Positions 7,190 to 15,236 are shown, counted from the stretch's first letter. The stretch is DNA of 37,310 nt from Bacteroidales bacterium UBA1725 (GCA_002315815.1 DCIN01000047.1:1-37310); one strand, 5' to 3'. Notes: a model not told the origin generated them from the sequence alone. Program-made: numbers and translations.

Positions 7190-9063
7190 AGAAGATTATC
7201 TGTGCGGTAACAGTCCTGTTGGCGGTGGCCTGGTCTCTCAGGGGACAGGACCCGAATTTCCATATTTATCTTTGCTTCGGCCAGTCCAATATGGAAGGCA
7301 ACGCCCGTCCTGAAGCTCAAGATTATGAGGGCGTGAGCGAAAGGTTTCTTATGATGGCGGCCTGCGACAATCCTTCAGCCGGCCGCGTCAAAGGGGAGTG
7401 GTACAGGGCAACACCTCCCCTGTGCCGTGATTATACGGGACTCACGCCTGTGGATTATTTCGGGCGCACACTCGTCTCCGTTCTTCCTGAAAATGTCCGG
7501 GTGGGTGTCATCAATGTGGCTGTCGGAGGCTGCTCCATCAACGCCTTCCTTCCCGACAGCGTCGCCTCCTATGTCAAGGACTCCGCTCCTTTCTGGATGA
7601 AAGGGATGCTTGCAGCTTATGACAACAATCCCTACGCCCGTCTCGTGGAAATGGCGAAGCTCGCTCAGAAGGACGGTGTGATAAAGGGAATCCTCATCCA
7701 TCAGGGAGAGACAAACAATGGTGACCCCAAGTGGCCGGGCCACGTGAAAACTGTGTACGAGAACCTTCTTCGCGACCTCGACCTTCAGGGGCAAGTGGTT
7801 CCTTTGCTCCTCGGCGAAGTTGTCAACGGTGACAGGGGAGGGATATGTGCTGCGCACAACGATGTCATTGCCAAAGTCCCTGAACTCATACCGTCGGCCT
7901 ATGTCATCAGCTCAAGCGGATGTACCAACGCCCCCGACAACCTGCATTTCGATGCGGCCGGATATCGTGAACTTGGCCGTCGCTACGGCGAACAGATGCT
8001 TCGTCTCCTCGGATATGATGTGAATGCTGTTCAGCCGAAATATGACTCCGGTTTCGAGTCCAGAGTTTTCCACAGCAACGGAAAAATAACCTTCAACTAC
8101 AATGCCCCAGCTGCCTCCGAGGTCAGGCTTTCCGGCCAGTTCCTCAAGGAGGATCTTCCTATGACCCGCAATTCCAAGGGAATATGGAGCGCTACAGTGC
8201 AGCCCGAAAAGGCCGACATATACCCTTTCAACTTCATAGTGGACGGTGTTCAGGCACAGGATCAAAACAATCCCGCCATCTTCCCCAACGAGCAGTTCAA
8301 GGCCAGTATTCTTGAAGTCCCCGACCCCGATGCCCTTTATACGGTAAAGGACGTGCCTCACGGCAAAGTATCCTACTGCACCTACAAGTCCGATGTTCTC
8401 AGTGTTTTCAGACCTCTTGTCGTCTATACTCCCGCCGGATATGAGAAGGGCGGCAAATATCCCGTCTTCTATCTTGTAAGTGGCACGACCGATACCGAAG
8501 AGACCTGGTTCAAGGTAGGCAGACTCAACGTGATTCTCGACAATCTCATTGCCGAGGGCCGTGCCGTGCCTATGATTGTGGTTATGCCATACGGCAATAT
8601 GGGAGTCACTCCCAGCCCCTGGACGATGTGGGCGGTTGACAAGTACGTAACTTTTTCCGACGAACTTACAGGATGCGTGATTCCATATATAGAGAGCAAC
8701 TTCAAAGTGAAGACAGGAAGAGCCAACAGAGCAATCGGCGGTTTCTCCCGAGGAGGCGGACAGTCGTTGTACACAGCGTTCAGCAATCCGGACAAGTTCG
8801 CTTATCTTGCTTCGTACAGCAGTTTCCTCACACCCGAACAGTACGACAAGTGCTTTCCTGACATAGCCGGGACTGCATCAAAGTTCAAATTGCTGTGGTT
8901 TGGTGTGGGAACTGAAGATTTCCTCTATCCTTCCGTCATAGAGAATCAGCGATATTTCGATCAGGCCGGTATCTCCTATGAGAAGATGTTCACAGACGGT
9001 GGCCACACCTGGATGAACGCAAGAACATATCTTACCGAAACCCTACAGAAATTCTTCAAGTGA
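7186..9063 (+). CDS. Bifunctional secreted esterase: CE6/SASA-type SGNH domain plus E-set and CE1-type domain
   Basis: This 625-residue exported protein joins two different esterases. Residues ~20-280 are an SGNH hydrolase of the sialate-acetylesterase/CE6 type: CFGQSNMEG with Ser34, then VGGCSIN, HQGETN, and the DNLH catalytic pair D251/H254. Residues ~290-390 are an E-set domain and ~395-625 a CE1-type domain with GFSRGG (S521) and GGHTW (H607). This order resembles the Axe1-6A acetylxylan esterase known from rumen Prevotella. Both halves retain their nucleophile and His, so both should be active. The C-terminal half repeats the architecture of the preceding gene, including PMTR-x-x-KG-x-W, VPHG/IPHG and YTPAGY-x-KG, implying duplication inside the cluster. 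It overlaps its neighbours at both ends. Confidence 0.88.
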   Translation: MKKIICAVTVLLAVAWSLRGQDPNFHIYLCFGQSNMEGNARPEAQDYEGVSERFLMMAACDNPSAGRVKGEWYRATPPLCRDYTGLTPVDYFGRTLVSVLPENVRVGVINVAVGGCSINAFLPDSVASYVKDSAPFWMKGMLAAYDNNPYARLVEMAKLAQKDGVIKGILIHQGETNNGDPKWPGHVKTVYENLLRDLDLQGQVVPLLLGEVVNGDRGGICAAHNDVIAKVPELIPSAYVISSSGCTNAPDNLHFDAAGYRELGRRYGEQMLRLLGYDVNAVQPKYDSGFESRVFHSNGKITFNYNAPAASEVRLSGQFLKEDLPMTRNSKGIWSATVQPEKADIYPFNFIVDGVQAQDQNNPAIFPNEQFKASILEVPDPDALYTVKDVPHGKVSYCTYKSDVLSVFRPLVVYTPAGYEKGGKYPVFYLVSGTTDTEETWFKVGRLNVILDNLIAEGRAVPMIVVMPYGNMGVTPSPWTMWAVDKYVTFSDELTGCVIPYIESNFKVKTGRANRAIGGFSRGGGQSLYTAFSNPDKFAYLASYSSFLTPEQYDKCFPDIAGTASKFKLLWFGVGTEDFLYPSVIENQRYFDQAGISYEKMFTDGGHTWMNARTYLTETLQKFFK

Positions 9064-9065
9064 AA

Positions 9066-10304
9066 ATGAAAAAACTACTTTCCCTTCTGATTCTGCTCCT
9101 GCCTCTTATGACAGGGTGCAAACAGACAGCATACCGCAATTATTTCAAAGAGATTGGTTACAGTCAGGAAGAGATAGAAGCCAAACTCCGTGATGCCTTC
9201 CACGAGGTGTTCGAAAGTGAGCGCCGCGCATATTTCGAAGTAGGAGACGATATGGCCTATGTCGCTGATGTCAAGAACAACGATGTCCGCACTGAGGGTA
9301 TCTCCTACGGAATGATGATAGCGGTCCAGTACGGACGTCAGGATATCTTTGACCGTCTCTGGAAATGGGCCAACACATATATGCGCAATCCCGACGGCCC
9401 GTACAAAGGTCTCTATGCCTGGCATTGCCGTTATGACGGAAGCAAGATTGACATCAACTCCGCCAGCGACGGCGAGATGTATTTCGTAACCGATCTCCTG
9501 CTTGCGGCACGTCGATGGGGAAGCAGCGAAGAGTTCGACTATCTTGCCGAGGCGAAGCAGCTTCTGGAGACGCTTTTCAGCAAGGACGGTTCGGAAGGTG
9601 TGTGCAACATATTCAATATGGAGTACAAGCTGATCAATTTCTGTCCTGACACCGTCAGCAACAGGATGACGGATCCATCATATCATCTGCCGGCGTTTAT
9701 GGAAATATGGGCGGAATCTGCCGGAGACGGCCGCGAGGACCTGTACCGCGAGATAGCCGCGAACGAGAGGGAGTTCCTTCGCAAGACCTGTGATCCGGTC
9801 ACCGGCATCAACCCGGACAACGCACAGTATGACGGCACACAGATAAAGCGAGTGTTCGGACCATTCAGTATGATTTCCGAATTCCACTATGACTCGTGGC
9901 GTGTGCCAATGAATATAGCCTGCGACTATTGCTGGTACGGCAAGGACAAGGAGTGGCAGAGTGCCTATGCAGACCGTTTTCAGAATACTCTCGCATCATA
10001 CGGCATAGAGGAATTCCCCGACCAGTTCTCGCTTGACGGTGGCGAGCCTCAGCGTATCTGGGGAGCCGGCGGATATGTAGGACTTCGCCATTCCATCGGA
10101 CTTGTGGGCACAGCAGCGGTAGCCAGTCTGATGACCGACAGCGCAAACGCCGAGAAATTCGTGCAGCATCTTTGGGACTCCAAACTCGAGCCATATCCCG
10201 ACGGGTATTACGACGTCTACTATGACGGGCTTCTGTATATGTTCTCGCTTCTCCACCTCAGCGGCAATTACAGAAAAGACAACTGGGTACTGGGAGAAGA
10301 ATGA
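9066..10304 (+). CDS. Lipoprotein glycoside hydrolase family 8 (xylanase or exo-oligoxylanase-like)
   Basis: The 412-residue protein begins with a lipoprotein signal whose lipobox ends at C18 (LMTGC), so it should be anchored in a membrane facing the periplasm or surface. The (alpha/alpha)6-barrel of GH8 follows. The general acid is E77 in VRTEGISYGMM, the base is D276 in HYDSWRVP, and a conserved D135 lies in SASDGEMY. Spacing is close to the reducing-end xylose-releasing exo-oligoxylanase group, which is the best guess given the xylan context; an endo-xylanase is the alternative. The start at 9066 is preferred over a GTG at 9060 because MKKLLS gives the usual lipoprotein N-terminus. It ends the cluster; no regulator or SusC/SusD gene is adjacent. 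Confidence 0.88.
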   Translation: MKKLLSLLILLLPLMTGCKQTAYRNYFKEIGYSQEEIEAKLRDAFHEVFESERRAYFEVGDDMAYVADVKNNDVRTEGISYGMMIAVQYGRQDIFDRLWKWANTYMRNPDGPYKGLYAWHCRYDGSKIDINSASDGEMYFVTDLLLAARRWGSSEEFDYLAEAKQLLETLFSKDGSEGVCNIFNMEYKLINFCPDTVSNRMTDPSYHLPAFMEIWAESAGDGREDLYREIAANEREFLRKTCDPVTGINPDNAQYDGTQIKRVFGPFSMISEFHYDSWRVPMNIACDYCWYGKDKEWQSAYADRFQNTLASYGIEEFPDQFSLDGGEPQRIWGAGGYVGLRHSIGLVGTAAVASLMTDSANAEKFVQHLWDSKLEPYPDGYYDVYYDGLLYMFSLLHLSGNYRKDNWVLGEE

Positions 10305-10443
10305 TTCTCGCCCATTTTCTTTAAAAATAACCATATCGTTATACCGGACCAGAAGGCCGTCGTAGCGTTTGTGCTCATCGCGATGTACTTGCCAATGTTC
10401 AGGCTTGGGATGACCATTCAATGAGACTATGGAAGAATATTGG

Positions 10444-10451
10444 TATATTTG
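10444..10451 (+). promoter_or_regulatory. -7 promoter element (TATATTTG) of the S41 protease gene
   Basis: TATATTTG is a perfect TAnnTTTG. It lies 65 bases before the ATG at 10517, which would put the tandem repeats 10463-10516 entirely within the 5' untranslated leader. No convincing -33 element is seen at the normal spacing. Confidence 0.55.
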
Positions 10452-10462
10452 TTGGTTGAAAA

Positions 10463-10516
10463 CAGTTTGTCCGATATAAACAGTCCGTCTGATATAAACA
10501 GTTCATCCAATATAAT
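10463..10516. repeat. Three imperfect 18-bp tandem repeats abutting a start codon
   Basis: The units begin at 10463 (cagtttgtccgatataaa), 10481 (cagtccgtctgatataaa) and 10499 (cagttcatccaatataat). Each is exactly 18 bases, and the last ends at the base before the ATG of the S41 protease gene. The rest of the 10305-10462 gap holds only the promoter and no recognisable gene. Confidence 0.85.
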
Positions 10517-12136
10517 ATGAAACAGTATTTTTCAGCATTGGTTGCGCTTGCGTTCTGCACAGCGGTTTGCGCCCAGCCCTCGAGAAATTTCGAAATAGGC
10601 AAATGGATTGAGATACAGAACTCCCTGCTCCGCGAGCTCAACCGCTCGTATGTGGATTCGCTGCCTCTGGACAGGATGGAAAGAGCCGGGGTTGATGCGA
10701 TGCTCGCGAGTCTGGACCCCTACACCGTCTATGTGCCGGAAGAGGAGAACGAGAATCTCGAGATGCTGATTCATAAGTCCTACGGAGGTATCGGGGCTGT
10801 GATTTACAAGCCTGACGTGAACGGAAACGTCATCATCAACGAGCCCTATGCAAATTCTGCAGCGTCAAAGTACAATCTTCGTTGCGGCGACGAGATTATG
10901 GAGATAGACGGCAAGACAGTTGTGGGCCTGACGTCGGCGCAGTGCAGCGAGAAGATGCGCGGCGAACCGGGCACCAAGGTTCTTTTCAAGGTGAAGAAAC
11001 TACGTGGAGGAATAGAGGACATTGAAGTCATCCGTGAAAAAATCAAACTTCCCGACGTCGAATTCGCCGGAATGCTGAACTCCACCGTGGGTTACATTTC
11101 CCAGACCGGATTCACCGAAGGTGTTGGCAATGAAGTGAGAAAGGCTGTCGCTTCTCTCAAGAAGCAGGGGATGAAGACACTTGTGCTTGACCTCAGAGGC
11201 AACGGCGGCGGTCTGATGAACGAAGCAGCCGAGATTGTATCGGTATTTGTGCCGAAGGGTTCGCTGGTTGTGAGTGCCAGAGGTCGCGACTCGAAAAAGG
11301 CAGATTATTCACTCTATACCCAAAAGGAACCCGTGGATGACAAAATGCCTCTTATCGTGCTTGTGGATTCCGGTTCAGCATCTGCATCCGAGATAGTGGC
11401 CGGCGCCCTTCAGGATATGGACCGTGCCACTATTATGGGGAACCGAACCTTCGGAAAAGGTCTGGTCCAGAGCATTCGCAGCCTCCCTTACGGGGGAGAG
11501 CTCAAAATTACGACCGCCAAGTACTATACCCCTTCGGGGCGTTGCGTTCAGGCAATAGATTACTCCAATCGCAACGAAGACGGGAGCGTAGGCTTTATAC
11601 CTGACTCTCTGACCAACGAGTTCAAGACTATGCACGGCCGTACTGTGCGCGACGGAGGCGGAATAAGCCCCGACGTGACCCTTGACCCCAAGGAATACAG
11701 CCGTCTGACTTATGCGGTGGTCACATACGGCCTTCCTGATCAATACTCCCTCGAATATGTCCGCGCTCACGAAACAATCCCGCAACCGGAGGATTTTCAT
11801 CTCTCGGACGAGGACTACGAAGCATTCGTGGAATGGGCGGGCGCAGTGAATTTCGATTACCGCTCTTCGGCGAAGACACTATATGACCAGATGTGCAAGG
11901 AGATAGCCAAGGAAGGACTGGAAAATGAGACCAAGGCATCACTGGATGCCCTGAAAAATGCACTCGAAATGGACAAGAAGGCTTTCCTCAGGCTCAAAAA
12001 GGACGAGATAATGCCTTTCCTCGAGGAGGAGATAGCCATCAGGTACTGGTTTCAGGAGGCCGGGGTCAAGATAAGGATGCGTTCCGACGAAGTACTCTGG
12101 AAAGCTCTTGAGAGTCCTCTCATTGCCCGATACTAG
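10517..12136 (+). CDS. S41 family C-terminal processing peptidase (CtpA/Tsp-like)
   Basis: The 539-residue exported serine protease has a signal peptide (MKQYFSALVALAFCTAVCAQ), an N-terminal helical region, a PDZ domain (about residues 90-175, with YGGIGAVI and AASKYNLRCGDEIMEIDG) and the S41 catalytic core. The SASASEI motif places the nucleophile at Ser289, and the general base Lys314 lies in FGKGLVQ, 25 residues on, the same spacing as in E. coli Tsp. Such proteases degrade or trim periplasmic proteins from the C-terminus. The C-terminal ~150 residues are helical and charged. The gene has its own promoter and a repeat-containing leader. Its last 17 bases overlap the convergent DMT permease gene. 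Confidence 0.92.
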   Translation: MKQYFSALVALAFCTAVCAQPSRNFEIGKWIEIQNSLLRELNRSYVDSLPLDRMERAGVDAMLASLDPYTVYVPEEENENLEMLIHKSYGGIGAVIYKPDVNGNVIINEPYANSAASKYNLRCGDEIMEIDGKTVVGLTSAQCSEKMRGEPGTKVLFKVKKLRGGIEDIEVIREKIKLPDVEFAGMLNSTVGYISQTGFTEGVGNEVRKAVASLKKQGMKTLVLDLRGNGGGLMNEAAEIVSVFVPKGSLVVSARGRDSKKADYSLYTQKEPVDDKMPLIVLVDSGSASASEIVAGALQDMDRATIMGNRTFGKGLVQSIRSLPYGGELKITTAKYYTPSGRCVQAIDYSNRNEDGSVGFIPDSLTNEFKTMHGRTVRDGGGISPDVTLDPKEYSRLTYAVVTYGLPDQYSLEYVRAHETIPQPEDFHLSDEDYEAFVEWAGAVNFDYRSSAKTLYDQMCKEIAKEGLENETKASLDALKNALEMDKKAFLRLKKDEIMPFLEEEIAIRYWFQEAGVKIRMRSDEVLWKALESPLIARY

Positions 12137-12977
12137 AACCCAGCAGCAGAAGGGTCGTTCCGCACAACAGAATGCCCAGACACAGTGCCTTGGATCTGAC
12201 GTTGCCTTCCTTGAAGAGCAACGCGCCCAAAGTGAAGGTGATGGGCACGGAGAAGCGTCTGATGAGTGAAACCATTGCAAGTTGCGAACCTTCTTCTTTG
12301 AGCGACGTGAAATACAGGAAGTCTGAGATTGTGATGAGCACTGCAACCAGCACAATAACCCAGTCCCAATGGAACGTCACCGCTTTTCTTCCGGTGCAGA
12401 GTACTTTTACCAGAATCACAAGTCCAAGCAGTGCTGTGATGTACAGATTGCCCCAACTTTGGAGGTACAGAGGGTCAAAATCTTTCAGAATATGCTTGTC
12501 GAAAAGTGCACTGGCAGCACCTGTAACAACAGACAGTGCCATCAGTATTATGCCTTTGTTGCCGGAAAACCGTATTCCCTCATTCTTGCTGGACCTGCTG
12601 AGAAGAAACAACGCCCCGCAGACCAGTGCGATACCTCCCCATTGCCATAGATTGTAGCTCTCTTTGAACAGAATGATTGAAAAAACAACCACTATGACCG
12701 GTCTGGACGCCTTGATTGTGCTAGCCGTCGTGATGGGAAGAAACTGAAGTGCAGACAGCCCGCTTACCCAGGATGCGGACACAAGACAGGCCTTCAGCAG
12801 AAACTTCAAATGGTCTCCGACGGGGGCGGCGCTCAGATAGGGAGACAGGAACAAGGCACTCAGCGCCGTGGCCAGAAACAAAACTTCCAGAACTCCGTTC
12901 CGTCTGAGCGCCTGCTTCTTGGCAACGTCATATACGCCCAGAAGGCAGGCTGAACACAAAGAAAACCAGACCCACAT
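12120..12977 (-). CDS. DMT/EamA family membrane permease
   Basis: This is a roughly 285-residue integral membrane protein with about ten hydrophobic segments arranged as two EamA repeats (for example ASRPVIVVVFSIILF in the first half and SVPITFTLGALLF in the second). EamA transporters usually export amino acids or other metabolites; the substrate is unknown. The ATG at 12977 is chosen; the frame extends to a TTG at 12992, but a probable promoter lies just upstream. The 3' end overlaps the S41 protease gene tail to tail by 17 bases, with no room for a separate terminator. It is divergent from the ECF sigma gene. Confidence 0.85.
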   Translation of the reverse strand: MWVWFSLCSACLLGVYDVAKKQALRRNGVLEVLFLATALSALFLSPYLSAAPVGDHLKFLLKACLVSASWVSGLSALQFLPITTASTIKASRPVIVVVFSIILFKESYNLWQWGGIALVCGALFLLSRSSKNEGIRFSGNKGIILMALSVVTGAASALFDKHILKDFDPLYLQSWGNLYITALLGLVILVKVLCTGRKAVTFHWDWVIVLVAVLITISDFLYFTSLKEEGSQLAMVSLIRRFSVPITFTLGALLFKEGNVRSKALCLGILLCGTTLLLLGSSIGQ

Positions 12978-12998
12978 ACAAATAGAAATCAATTACCG

Positions 12999-13006
12999 CG
13001 AAATTA
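12999..13006 (-). promoter_or_regulatory. Possible -7 element (TAATTTCG) of the DMT permease gene
   Basis: On the minus strand TAATTTCG matches TAnnTTTG except for C at the seventh position. It lies 21 bases from the ATG at 12977. The same octamer occurs before uvrA (15125-15132), and TATCTTCG occurs before the gene at 28731. Confidence 0.4.
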
Positions 13007-13056
13007 CAACCTTTTTTATTTACTTTCACACTTTTTCGGCGACTATTATATAGGCA

Positions 13057-13557
13057 ATGAAAACTGAAGAGCTTTTGGTAATTGATGAAGCGTTGCGGCA
13101 TAACTTGATTAATATGGCGCAGCGCTTCGTCTCTTCGTGGGGTACTTTGGCAGAAGCTGAGGATATAGTCCAAGAGTCGCTGATTGTCTTATGGCATCTT
13201 ATGGAAGACGGATATCCCGTCAAGAACATCAATGCTCTTGCCGGAAAGATTGTCCGGACCAGATGCATATCAAGTTATCGCAGACGCAAGATTCTGCAGC
13301 GGCCTCTGCTTGGAGACGACTTCTTGGGAGGAACCCCGGCAAGTTCCATCATCGACGAGCAGGACGCAATGCTGATTAAAGACAAACTGTACGGCGGACT
13401 GTCAGATACTCAGAGGCTCTTTCTCGATTTGCGCAACGAAGAGGGGATGAGTCTGGATGAAATGTCAGCTCTAACCGGGAAGCCAAAGACCAGCATCAAG
13501 ACAAGTATCTCAGCTGCCAGACATCAGATGCTCGAGCAGTTGAAAAAAGAATTGTAA
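13057..13557 (+). CDS. ECF-type sigma-70 family RNA polymerase sigma factor
   Basis: The 166-residue protein has only sigma regions 2 and 4. Region 2 includes AEDIVQESLIVLWHLME (about residues 33-50) and the following R-rich segment SSYRRRK. Region 4 (about 115-166) includes LSDTQRLFLDLRNEEGMSLDEMSALTG and a basic recognition helix KTSIKTSISAARHQ. Group IV sigma factors are held by a membrane anti-sigma factor until released by a signal. The next gene, 2 bases downstream, encodes a one-pass membrane protein suitable for that role. A classical -7 box was not seen upstream (12993-13056), which would fit autoregulation from a sigma-specific promoter, though this is inference. Confidence 0.85.
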   Translation: MKTEELLVIDEALRHNLINMAQRFVSSWGTLAEAEDIVQESLIVLWHLMEDGYPVKNINALAGKIVRTRCISSYRRRKILQRPLLGDDFLGGTPASSIIDEQDAMLIKDKLYGGLSDTQRLFLDLRNEEGMSLDEMSALTGKPKTSIKTSISAARHQMLEQLKKEL

Positions 13558-13559
13558 GA

Positions 13560-14072
13560 ATGACAAACATTGATTTGAATGATAAGAATGCACGTCTCGC
13601 CCTGATTGGCAGATATCTGGACGCATCGACCGATGTCTGGGAAGAGAGAGCGCTGGCTGAATACTACAGAACTCATATCGCCGACACGGACGAAATTGCT
13701 GTTTCAAGACTTGTTCAGGCTGATACAGTTGCATTTGTCGAACCGAAGCATTGCATCTTCCATTCCATCCCCGTCTGGTTATATGCTTTTGCGACTGCTG
13801 CCGCTATGGTCGTCGGGGCAGTATTTCTTTTCCGGACGAGTTCAATCAAATCCAGACTGCCTGAGGCGATTCCGTCTGCCGAAATCGTCGAGACAATCAA
13901 CGAATTGATGATTGTCAATTCTTCAGATATCCGTAGAATCACGGCTATACCTCAAGGCAGCAACGTGATTGTCGAAGCGGAGTTCAAAGACGGCAGCGTG
14001 TCTTATTATCTGATGTCCAAGGATTTCAAAGGCGGAGAGACCCGCCTCACAGCTTATGATATGAATTTATGA
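13560..14072 (+). CDS. Single-pass membrane protein, probable anti-sigma factor
   Basis: The 170-residue protein has an acidic soluble N-terminus of ~69 residues, one hydrophobic segment (about 70-91, IPVWLYAFATAAAMVVGAVF) and an ~80-residue extracytoplasmic tail. That arrangement, and its place directly after an ECF sigma gene, indicate an anti-sigma factor whose N-terminus binds the sigma factor. It lacks a recognisable zinc HxxxCxxC motif and has no obvious FecR domain; the tail (IVETINELMI, VEAEFKDGSVSYYLMSKD) suggests a small alpha/beta fold. Its ATGA stop/start overlap with the next gene implies translational coupling. I did not recognise the family beyond this topology. Confidence 0.65.
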   Translation: MTNIDLNDKNARLALIGRYLDASTDVWEERALAEYYRTHIADTDEIAVSRLVQADTVAFVEPKHCIFHSIPVWLYAFATAAAMVVGAVFLFRTSSIKSRLPEAIPSAEIVETINELMIVNSSDIRRITAIPQGSNVIVEAEFKDGSVSYYLMSKDFKGGETRLTAYDMNL

Positions 14073-14086
14073 GAACACATTTGAAA

Positions 14087-15115
14087 ATGAAAAAGAACAC
14101 ATTGTTTACGTTTTTTGTATTGGGCATTCTTATGTCAGTCCCAATGGTTTCGTCGGCCCAGACAGTCTCCATCAAAAAAGGTGAAGACAACCGTCCCGTC
14201 CTCTATCTTGTTGATGGAAAAGAGGTGCCCGATATGGAATCGGTTGATACCAAGAAGATATATTCGATAGAAGTCCTGAAAAATGGTTCGAAACAGAGAA
14301 AGGCGATTGATCCGGAAGGTAAGTACTCAAACGTTGTTGTGATAACAACCAGACAGCAGGAGGTAAAAAGCTATACAATTACTCCTGAAGGGGATATTGT
14401 CCGGCGATTCAGCTTTCAAAAAAAATCTTCCGGACCTTCTCTTGCAATTGATCCTCTTTCAGTGCCTCCGGTATTCAACAATGACACCTGGCCGAACGCT
14501 TTCCCCCGTTGGGTCGTTGAGCACTACGGTATGACCAAAGAGGAAATCAAGGCGGCTCTTGCGAATCTGTCAGGCATAGACGAGGACAAACCGATAGTCG
14601 CCAAATTTACGGTTGAGGCTGACGGCTCAGTCAAAACTGTCGTCATCCGGAATAAACTGTCTCTCGAACTGGACACCAAGGCCCAGAACGTGCTCCTTGC
14701 CAGCAGCGGTATGTGGAAACCCGGGTATATCGATGGCAAGGCAGTGCCGGTCACTTATCTTATCCAGTTCATTTTCGACAGACGTTCCAATGAGGTTTTC
14801 GTAAAGAAGCCTGTCCGTATGCGCAAGATTGAAGTGCATAAGGCTGAAAAGGGTGTCTGCATATCCTGGGACAGGAGGGACGAAGATGGTGATAATCCGC
14901 GATACATCGTTGTGAGGAGGGAGGAGTTTACTAACAATGCATCCGACAAAGTCATTAATTCCGTTGCTGTAAACGGCAATTTCTTCATTGACGAAAAAGG
15001 TACTGACCGCGATGAGTACTTTGTGTATGAAGCTTTCCACGGATACGGTACCGGATGGACCATCAATGATTACTGTTCGGTAATCAAAACTCAGAAGGCC
15101 GCTGCGGACAAATGA
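14087..15115 (+). CDS. Exported protein with TonB-receptor plug-like, TonB C-terminal-like and FN3-like segments
   Basis: The 342-residue product has a signal peptide (MKKNTLFTFFVLGILMSV, ending near VSSAQ). Residues ~36-90 (VLYLVDGKEVPD, IYSIEVLKNGS, NVVVITTR) read like the plug motif of SusC-type receptors (xVDGxxx, I-x-SIEVLK, VxxITTK). Residues ~167-231 (PIVAKFTVEADGSV, WKPGYIDGKAVPVTYLIQF) read like the C-terminal domain of TonB energy transducers. Residues ~245-330 resemble a fibronectin type III domain (GVCISWD, YIVVRREE, YFVYEAF). No TonB transmembrane anchor or proline-rich linker is present. An alternative start at 14069 overlaps the previous stop. In Bacteroidota, plug and TonB segments also co-occur in BlaR1/M56-type sensors. 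A role as the periplasmic signal partner of the sigma/anti-sigma pair is inference. Confidence 0.6.
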   Translation: MKKNTLFTFFVLGILMSVPMVSSAQTVSIKKGEDNRPVLYLVDGKEVPDMESVDTKKIYSIEVLKNGSKQRKAIDPEGKYSNVVVITTRQQEVKSYTITPEGDIVRRFSFQKKSSGPSLAIDPLSVPPVFNNDTWPNAFPRWVVEHYGMTKEEIKAALANLSGIDEDKPIVAKFTVEADGSVKTVVIRNKLSLELDTKAQNVLLASSGMWKPGYIDGKAVPVTYLIQFIFDRRSNEVFVKKPVRMRKIEVHKAEKGVCISWDRRDEDGDNPRYIVVRREEFTNNASDKVINSVAVNGNFFIDEKGTDRDEYFVYEAFHGYGTGWTINDYCSVIKTQKAAADK

Positions 15116-15124
15116 AATTTTTTG

Positions 15125-15132
15125 TAATTTCG
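15125..15132 (+). promoter_or_regulatory. Possible -7 element (TAATTTCG) of uvrA
   Basis: TAATTTCG differs from TAnnTTTG at one position. It sits 9 bases after the stop of the plug/TonB-like gene and 104 bases before the uvrA ATG, leaving a leader of about 100 bases that contains the hairpin at 15139-15159. Confidence 0.35.
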
Positions 15133-15138
15133 TGATTT

Positions 15139-15159
15139 GATATCCTCTTTGAGGATGTC
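15139..15159 (+). other. Hairpin in the uvrA leader
   Basis: GATATCCTC (15139-15147) pairs with GAGGATGTC (15151-15159) through a TTT loop, with one G-T pair, giving a 9-bp stem. It is not followed by a T-run. It may close the upstream transcript or shape the uvrA leader. A second, weaker stem (CTGT/ACAG) follows directly. Confidence 0.4.
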
Positions 15160-15236
15160 CTGTTTCAAGACAGCGTCTCTAAAGGAAGTGTGCCTTGCAG
15201 TACAATGCCTTTGGAGACAGTTCCTCCGCAGTTATT

